A stretch of DNA of 12,906 nt, from the NCBI GenBank assembly GCA_937922105.1, contig CAKZVN010000100.1, positions 1 to 12,906 on the forward strand. Direction: 5' to 3'. The translations under genes and the position numbers were made by a program. Positions 7,343-12,906 of the stretch are shown in pieces. Each line of letters begins with the position of its first letter. The stretch's first letter is position 1. Below the pieces are notes generated by a model. The model had not been told where the DNA came from and did no database searches. It saw only the letters and a program-made list of their open reading frames with translations. This stretch comes from an uncultured Litorilinea sp. (GTDB lineage Bacteria; Chloroflexota; Anaerolineae; Caldilineales; Caldilineaceae).

Positions 7343-7486
7343 GCGCCCGTTTTCTTGCTTCGCGATTCCCACGGAACCACTGCCGCGTGCCCGGCGTTGT
7401 GCGATTGGCGGGCGCGCGTAGCCTTGCCGTGGGCGCGCCGCCGCCTGTTCGTCCATCCTTGCATAGGCGTACCCCGCTATCATTTT

Positions 7487-7515
7487 TTGACGTACTATCC
7501 AGGAAACGGGATAAT
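7487..7515 (+). promoter_or_regulatory. Near-consensus sigma70-type promoter for the VWA-tubulin operon
   Basis: TTGACG (7487-7492) and GATAAT (7510-7515) are separated by exactly 17 bp; each matches five of six consensus bases, and a T-run precedes the -35. Transcription should start near 7522, giving a leader of about 98 nt before the ATG at 7620. The leader can form a small stem (CCGGG with CCCGG at about 7530-7550). Confidence 0.7.
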
Positions 7516-7619
7516 GCCCTGTGCGACCGGGAACACCCCCGGCGTACTTGCTACGGCGGTGATGCGCGCAGGCCGGAAGTGTGTCGGGCATTGCCGGCGT
7601 GGAGAGCTTGAAAGGCAGA

Positions 7620-10600
7620 ATGAAGCACGCAACTTTCCTCTTATCGAGCCGGCGCATCCCGGCAGGACGGCAATTGGTTGTCCGGCTCCTGGTGCTTGCG
7701 CTGGTGATCACCGGCTTGTCGGTTGCCGCGCAGGCCTACGCCGCGGTTGCGCCCCAGTTGATCCAGCAACCGGCAGAGCGCAGCGGCCCCACCCAACCCA
7801 TTGACTTGGTCATCGTGCTGGATGATTCGGGCAGCATGGCGACGTGTTGGCCTTGGCCGCGCGAAGGGTTGCCCTTCGGCCCGCCCTGCCGTGCGCCGAG
7901 CCTGAACCCGCCCAGCGATCCCAACGAGCTACGCTACAGCGCGGCGCGTTTGCTGCTCCAGTTGCTGGACGATGACGACCGCTTGGCGATTGTGCGCTTC
8001 GACAGTGTCGCCGAAGGGGTGGGCGCGTTGGGAACCTTGCAGCGCGTCGGGGACGGCAACAATCGCATCCAACTCTCCGCCACCCTCCAACCGCCCACCG
8101 ACTATCTGCGGCGCGGCTATACGCGTATTGACCTGGGGCTGGGGAGCGCGCTTGATCTGCTCAGCGCGGGTCGCGAACCGGGCCGCACCCAGTATGTCCT
8201 GTTGCTCACCGACGGTGAGCCGTCCGAGCCGGCTAATGTGGGCAACCAGCGCCCGCGCATTGTCGAGCAACTCGCGACCTTCCAGCGCGACGGCGTACTG
8301 GTCTTTCCTGTGGTGCTGTGTAATGCCAACGCGGGCTGTCCTGCCGAATTTCTGCGCCAGCAATTCCCCGCCGAACGCGTTGCTGAAGCAGCCACTGCCC
8401 AGGATTTGTTGCGTGTGTTAGCCGACGTGCTCACCCAGATCAAGCCCGACCGTTCGCTCATTACCAACCGGAATCCGTTGGGCAATCTCCAATTCACCAC
8501 GCGCGACGCGCACGGTGTCCGCACGATTGCGTTGGTGACCCCGCGCGGGGAGCTGAGCGCGCTGCGCCGCGACGACATCCCCATGTTGAGCGCCAATGTG
8601 CTCAACGACCCCAACATTGATCTCAATGTGCTGACCTCGGACACCCTGGCGGCGGGAACGTGGGTGGCGACGACTGCCGACCGCGCTGGCTTTGCTGTGG
8701 TGCGCGCCGCGGCCTATCCCCAGTTGCTCAACCCGCCGCCTAGCTTGGCGAACAGCCCGGCTTCGCTGCGCTACTACCCCGCGGGCAAGCCGCCGCTCTT
8801 GATCGCGCGCGCCAATGGCCCCGATGCCGACGAGCCGCTCTTTTACAACGGCGACACGCCCATGACCGTCTTCGGCCAAAACAACACGCGCGCACTCTTG
8901 CTCACCGAGGAGCCGGGAGAGGTACGCCTACAACTGGGCGCCGACACGCAGCCGTTGCAGTTGGTCCGCTCCTTCCAGTTGGAAGCCCGCGCCGATCTAC
9001 CCCAGGCCCAGGTCTTTTCGCCCCTGCCCGACAGCACCGGTCTACTGGCAGACGGGCGCGCCCGCCTCCAAGTCGGCTTCGACGGCAACGCCGGTGACCT
9101 GGCTGCCACTGTTTGGGTCTTTGAGGGCACGCGCGACGGGATTCGCGCGCCGGTCTACCAGGCCAACATGCGCTGCGACGCCGCACGCTGCACGGACGAG
9201 GAGTTTCGCCCGGTGGACGGGCGGCGCTATCAGATTTTCTATGTGATCCAGGGTCGCGTTAACGATGTTCGCTTCAGCGACTGGGCGCAAGCCGATCTGG
9301 CGCTGGACCCTGCGGTCTACCTGCGCGGCCTGCCTGCGCAACTGGACTTGGGCCAAATGCCTGCCCAGGGCTGGACGGTGGAACTTGGCTCCGGCACGCT
9401 GGAACCCATCGGCAGCCTGGCGGCGACCTTGACCCTGCGCCGCGCCGAGACCGGCGAAGTCGTCACTGGTGTCGGCCTGGACTTTGTGGAGACGGTCCCT
9501 GCCGACGGCACACGCTCTGCCACCTTTTTTGTCAGCGGGCTGGAGACGCTGCGTCCCGGACGCTACGAGGGCGAGGTCGGCTTGGTCGCCACCAATCCCG
9601 CAGGTCTGCCCATGACCGTCAACATTCGCCCCGCGCCGGTGCTGCCCGTCACCATTGACGTGCCACGACCGGCAAGCCGGATCGAGGCGCAGGCCGTAGA
9701 TTTCGGCGAAGTGCTCTTCGACACCTCGCCCAACTTCCGGCTGGACCGTGAGAGCTTGATCCCCGTCGCGTTTAGCGGGCGCCCCTTTCCGCTCACCGCC
9801 ACACTGCGGGAGAGCAGTTGCGCCAACCTGACCCTGGTCGCCGGTGACGTGGCAGAGCGCGACGGGCGGCTCACCCTACCCTTGCGCTTGACCAGCGCCG
9901 GGCCGGTGCTGCCCACCACCTGTCGCGGCGTCATCGAACTGCGGGGTCCCAACCGCGACTACGACGTCACCCCCACCACGCTGGAGTGGCAAGCGCGTGT
10001 CGCCAGCGTGGAATGGTCCATTGTCAGCGGCGATCTCTATCTGGGCGATCTACAGGACGCGGGCGCGCGCGCAGTCGCGCCGCTGTTGGTGCGCTTCAAC
10101 GGCAAGACCCCCTTTGTCATCCAGGGGATCGGTGTCACCGCGGCGGGCAGCATCGCGGGCGGTGAGCCGGGCAGCGCGCCCTTCACGTTGACGGAGGAGC
10201 ACCTGGATATCCCGGCGGTGGAGGTGGCAGGACCGCCCAACGAGGCAGGCCTCTATGAAGTCCCGTTGACCCTGATTGCACGACAAGATATCCCCGGCGA
10301 CTATCTGCGCAGCGCGTTTTATACGGGACAGGTGCGCTTGACCATTGCCGGACTGCCCAACGACGTCAAGGCGGTGAACTTCAACTTCCGCAGCCCTAGC
10401 CCCTACCAACGCTACCTTGCACCTGTCCTGGTCCCCATTTACAGCATGCCCTGGGTGCTCTGCACCGGGCCGTTGACGTTGTTGATTCTGCTGGTGGTGG
10501 TGGCGCGGCTGCGCGGGCGCAACTTCGACGAGAGCGAGATCGAGCAGGCTGCGGTCGCCGCCACACGCCAAACCGCTGCCAGCATCAGCACAGTTCCCGA

Positions 10601-10799
10601 ACCTGCGCCCTTGCCCAGCGCGTCGCTTGGCCCGCGCAGCGACGTGACTTGGGGCAGCAGCGAATGGGGCAGCGCCTGGGGTAGTAGCGGTGAAGCCGTG
10701 GGCGCGTCGCGGCCCACCAATGGCAGCACCCCCGGCGGCGCTTATTCCAACGGTGGGGCGCCCAAGCCGAGCGGCGATCCCTGGAGCAGCAGTTGGTGA
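7620..10799 (+). CDS. Membrane-anchored von Willebrand factor A domain protein
   Basis: 1059 residues. The ATG at 7620 has AAAGG four bases upstream and is preferred to the in-frame GTG at 7581. A signal peptide (core ~19-37, cleavage near AQAYA at 41) leads into a VWA domain (~58-270) with a complete MIDAS metal site: D68-x-S70-x-S72 (DDSGS), T168 and D198 (LLTDGE). A 14-residue Cys-bounded insert (C76-C90) follows the MIDAS loop. Residues ~280-930 are beta-rich and look like several Ig-like domains. One membrane span (~940-965) is followed by a ~94-residue cytoplasmic tail rich in Ser, Gly and Trp, with repeated WGSS/WGSA units and ending SSSW. Eight extracytoplasmic cysteines fall in four pairs (76/90, 234/240, 519/524, 734/768), suggesting disulfides. 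VWA domains bind ligands through a divalent metal. The tubulin-like gene follows after 19 bp. Confidence 0.92.
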   Translation: MKHATFLLSSRRIPAGRQLVVRLLVLALVITGLSVAAQAYAAVAPQLIQQPAERSGPTQPIDLVIVLDDSGSMATCWPWPREGLPFGPPCRAPSLNPPSDPNELRYSAARLLLQLLDDDDRLAIVRFDSVAEGVGALGTLQRVGDGNNRIQLSATLQPPTDYLRRGYTRIDLGLGSALDLLSAGREPGRTQYVLLLTDGEPSEPANVGNQRPRIVEQLATFQRDGVLVFPVVLCNANAGCPAEFLRQQFPAERVAEAATAQDLLRVLADVLTQIKPDRSLITNRNPLGNLQFTTRDAHGVRTIALVTPRGELSALRRDDIPMLSANVLNDPNIDLNVLTSDTLAAGTWVATTADRAGFAVVRAAAYPQLLNPPPSLANSPASLRYYPAGKPPLLIARANGPDADEPLFYNGDTPMTVFGQNNTRALLLTEEPGEVRLQLGADTQPLQLVRSFQLEARADLPQAQVFSPLPDSTGLLADGRARLQVGFDGNAGDLAATVWVFEGTRDGIRAPVYQANMRCDAARCTDEEFRPVDGRRYQIFYVIQGRVNDVRFSDWAQADLALDPAVYLRGLPAQLDLGQMPAQGWTVELGSGTLEPIGSLAATLTLRRAETGEVVTGVGLDFVETVPADGTRSATFFVSGLETLRPGRYEGEVGLVATNPAGLPMTVNIRPAPVLPVTIDVPRPASRIEAQAVDFGEVLFDTSPNFRLDRESLIPVAFSGRPFPLTATLRESSCANLTLVAGDVAERDGRLTLPLRLTSAGPVLPTTCRGVIELRGPNRDYDVTPTTLEWQARVASVEWSIVSGDLYLGDLQDAGARAVAPLLVRFNGKTPFVIQGIGVTAAGSIAGGEPGSAPFTLTEEHLDIPAVEVAGPPNEAGLYEVPLTLIARQDIPGDYLRSAFYTGQVRLTIAGLPNDVKAVNFNFRSPSPYQRYLAPVLVPIYSMPWVLCTGPLTLLILLVVVARLRGRNFDESEIEQAAVAATRQTAASISTVPEPAPLPSASLGPRSDVTWGSSEWGSAWGSSGEAVGASRPTNGSTPGGAYSNGGAPKPSGDPWSSSW

Positions 10800-10818
10800 T
10801 CTCCCCACACAGAATCCT

Positions 10819-12906
10819 ATGAACCACACGACACCACGCATGGACAAACCTACCATTTACCCGACCATGGTCGTCGGCGTCGGCGGCATGGGCACCAACA
10901 CGGTGCGCGCCGTCAAGCGTCGCTTTCGCAATGTGTGGGGGGGCGACCAGTTGCCGGGGATGATCCAACTCCTGGCGTTGGATACGGAGCCGCTGGTCAA
11001 TCGCCTGGATCAGGAGCCGCTCTTTGCCGACGAATTCGCCTACATGGGCAAATTCGACGCCACGCGGCTGATCGCCAACCTGGACCAACACCCGGAGATC
11101 GGGCGCTGGTGGAACTACCCCTCCATCCCCCTGGGTTACATCCACAACGGCGCTAAGCAGCTGCGCCCCATCGGGCGGCTCTGCTTCTTCCGCAACTACG
11201 TCACCTTCAAGCAGATGCTGGAGACCAAACTCTCCAACCTGGACAAGATTCGCGACATGGAGGCCGCGCAAAACCGCGGCTTCCCGGTGGTGGGCAACTA
11301 CCAGTTGATCTATGTGGTGAGCAGCCTCTGCGGCGGCACCGGCTCCGGCATGTTTATGGACACCGCGCACCGCATCCGCGCCCAAGTCCGCAACAATGCG
11401 CGCATTGTGGGGATCTTTTACTTGCCCGACGTGCTGGAAGCCGAGATCACCAGCGACCTCCAGCGCCGCCGTATCCGTGCCAATGCCTACGCTGCACTCA
11501 AGGAACTCAACTACTTCCAAGAGACCCAGTCCTTCCGCGCGCTCTACCCCAGCGAGCAACGCGAACTACCCGACACGCCCTATGCGCCCTTTGACTTTAT
11601 CTTCCTGGTGGGGCGCACCAACCGCGACGGGCGCAGCTTGGCACGCAAATCCGACGCGGAAAATATGGCTGCGCACCTGATCCAACTCACTGCCATCAGC
11701 CATCTGAGCAGCGAAATCCTGGGGTTGGAAGTCAACGTGGTGCGCGAGCGACTCTATGACCTGGGCGAGATGGGCGCAGCCGGGCTGGTCACGGGTGAGC
11801 GCCGCCCGCGCCGCGGCCATTTTTTGGTCTACAGCGGCTTTGCCACCTCCGCGCTGGTTGCGCCCCACGAAGCCTTGGTGGAGTTTTGGCAAAAGGCGTT
11901 TGTCGCCGACCTGGTGCGGCGCTTTGCGGCAGGACCGTCGCTCACCGACCCGCGCAGCGCACCCAGCGCCGCCGATATGCAACGCATCCACAACCTGTGG
12001 CAGACGCTGCTCGCCAACCTGGTCAGCCGCTACGCCGCGCTGGACAACGACCGCTTGGAAGACATTGTTGACGAGATCAACGAGTTGCGCGGGGCCTGGG
12101 GGCTGTTCTGGGAAGCCGTACAGCAGACCATGCGCCATGCCTTGCTGGACACCGGTGTGCGCGGCGCGCTAGTGCTTTGCGATCTGTTGGGCGCGGCCAA
12201 TAGCCCGCTCTCGCCCGAATCATTGCCCCGCCAGCGTCTGTTCTTGGTAGACGGCAAGCCGGTGAGTGAGGAGGAACGCCTGCGCTGGCGCAAAATCTTG
12301 GCCCAGCAGGGCGGCTTGCGCGAGCAGGCGCAGCAGATCGGCAACGTGCTGGGCGATGTGGTGATGATGGCGCTCAACCCGCGCCAGGCGCGTGAGCGGG
12401 CTAAGGAGATGGCTGCGCGCCGCGCGCGTGCTCGGCTCTATCAACGCCGCGACGCGGTGGAAACCGCGCTGGTGGCGCAGCTGGGCAAGCAAGCCACCAT
12501 CCTGCGCGAGGCGCTGCGCAGCCAGATTGACGCCTGCGCGGTCGCCTTGGCGCGCGCCAACCAGGAAGCCGGGCGCATGGCGGACCGCATTGATCCGCGT
12601 ATCCCCGACGGGCGTCCCAGCACCAGCATGTACTATGAACTGGAGACGGGCGCAGTCGGGCGCGACTATCTACAACATTTCTATCGCCGCGCCGCCTCGG
12701 CGGTGGGCAACAACGACTGGCACAGCAGCTTGGCCCCGCTCTTCACCAAACTCGTGCACGGCATGAGCGCGCTGGCGCCCGAGCAAATCTATTCCCACTT
12801 GAGCACTGTCATTGCCGAAAACACGCCCTTGCTGGAGCGGGTTCGCCAAAGCGTGGACATCAATCACATTATCACCGTCCAGCGCAGCGAGGAGATGGAG
12901 CGCGTC
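10819..12906 (+). CDS. Tubulin/FtsZ-like GTPase, Tubulin_2 family (C-terminus off window)
   Basis: 696 codons are open to the window edge, so the C-terminus is missing. The N-terminus has a Rossmann-like nucleotide loop G20-V-G-G-M-G25. The tubulin signature follows at G172-G-T-G-S-G177 (LCGGTGSGMF), the phosphate-binding loop shared by FtsZ and tubulin. The ~330 residues after the signature are longer and more helical than FtsZ, with an Arg/Ala-rich stretch at about 515-545. This suits the large tubulin-like proteins described by Makarova and Koonin (2010) as a membrane-remodelling component linked to VWA proteins. It has no signal peptide or membrane span, so it is cytoplasmic. A second in-frame ATG lies at 10840. 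Neither start has a clear Shine-Dalgarno; coupling to the VWA gene 19 bp upstream would explain this. GTP binding is predicted, and polymer formation is only a possibility. Confidence 0.88.
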   Translation, partial: MNHTTPRMDKPTIYPTMVVGVGGMGTNTVRAVKRRFRNVWGGDQLPGMIQLLALDTEPLVNRLDQEPLFADEFAYMGKFDATRLIANLDQHPEIGRWWNYPSIPLGYIHNGAKQLRPIGRLCFFRNYVTFKQMLETKLSNLDKIRDMEAAQNRGFPVVGNYQLIYVVSSLCGGTGSGMFMDTAHRIRAQVRNNARIVGIFYLPDVLEAEITSDLQRRRIRANAYAALKELNYFQETQSFRALYPSEQRELPDTPYAPFDFIFLVGRTNRDGRSLARKSDAENMAAHLIQLTAISHLSSEILGLEVNVVRERLYDLGEMGAAGLVTGERRPRRGHFLVYSGFATSALVAPHEALVEFWQKAFVADLVRRFAAGPSLTDPRSAPSAADMQRIHNLWQTLLANLVSRYAALDNDRLEDIVDEINELRGAWGLFWEAVQQTMRHALLDTGVRGALVLCDLLGAANSPLSPESLPRQRLFLVDGKPVSEEERLRWRKILAQQGGLREQAQQIGNVLGDVVMMALNPRQARERAKEMAARRARARLYQRRDAVETALVAQLGKQATILREALRSQIDACAVALARANQEAGRMADRIDPRIPDGRPSTSMYYELETGAVGRDYLQHFYRRAASAVGNNDWHSSLAPLFTKLVHGMSALAPEQIYSHLSTVIAENTPLLERVRQSVDINHIITVQRSEEMERV

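Noticed and set aside
1..12906. CRISPR arrays, insertion sequences, tRNA or rRNA genes
   Set aside because: No regularly spaced repeats, transposase motifs, terminal inverted repeats or cloverleaf-like segments were seen on reading both strands.

Overview
This is a GC-rich bacterial window (roughly 60-65 % GC by eye) with tightly packed genes and many exported or membrane proteins. The long proline/threonine-rich linkers after lipoprotein signals, the von Willebrand A (VWA) plus tubulin-like pair and the TgpA-type transglutaminase suggest a Chloroflexota relative (Anaerolineae/Caldilineae type). That assignment is an inference; the window holds no rRNA or phylogenetic marker.

Layout. (1) On the minus strand, 1-4142, are two genes. 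One encodes a polytopic membrane protein with an extracytoplasmic transglutaminase-like domain (1-1917, C-terminus beyond the window). Upstream of it is a 710-residue secreted, C-terminally anchored protein of unknown function (2010-4142). (2) A 545-bp non-coding stretch (4143-4687) separates these from divergent plus-strand genes and contains an AT-rich, promoter-like island. (3) On the plus strand, 4688-7342, are a 100-residue cytoplasmic protein, a lipoprotein with two fused DsbA-like thioredoxin domains (both CPFC), and a second DsbA-like lipoprotein. In the last of these, the first active-site cysteine codon is an in-frame TGA. (4) A near-consensus sigma70-type promoter (7487-7515) precedes a large VWA membrane protein (7620-10799) and, 19 bp later, a tubulin/FtsZ-like GTPase (10819 to the end, incomplete).

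The main discovery is the gene at 6599-7342. Read conventionally it is two broken ORFs. Read with TGA as selenocysteine it is one 247-residue lipoprotein with a U-x-x-C redox motif that aligns exactly with CPFC in the neighbouring DsbA domains. A hairpin that meets the bacterial SECIS rules begins 11 nt after the TGA. The gene is best annotated as a selenoprotein, not a pseudogene.

Working together (inference): the lipoproteins could make or repair disulfides in envelope proteins. A plausible client is the adjacent VWA protein, whose extracytoplasmic part has eight cysteines in four close pairs. The VWA protein and tubulin-like GTPase probably form a membrane-remodelling or scaffold system, with the VWA protein passing from the envelope through one membrane span to a cytoplasmic tail that could meet the GTPase.
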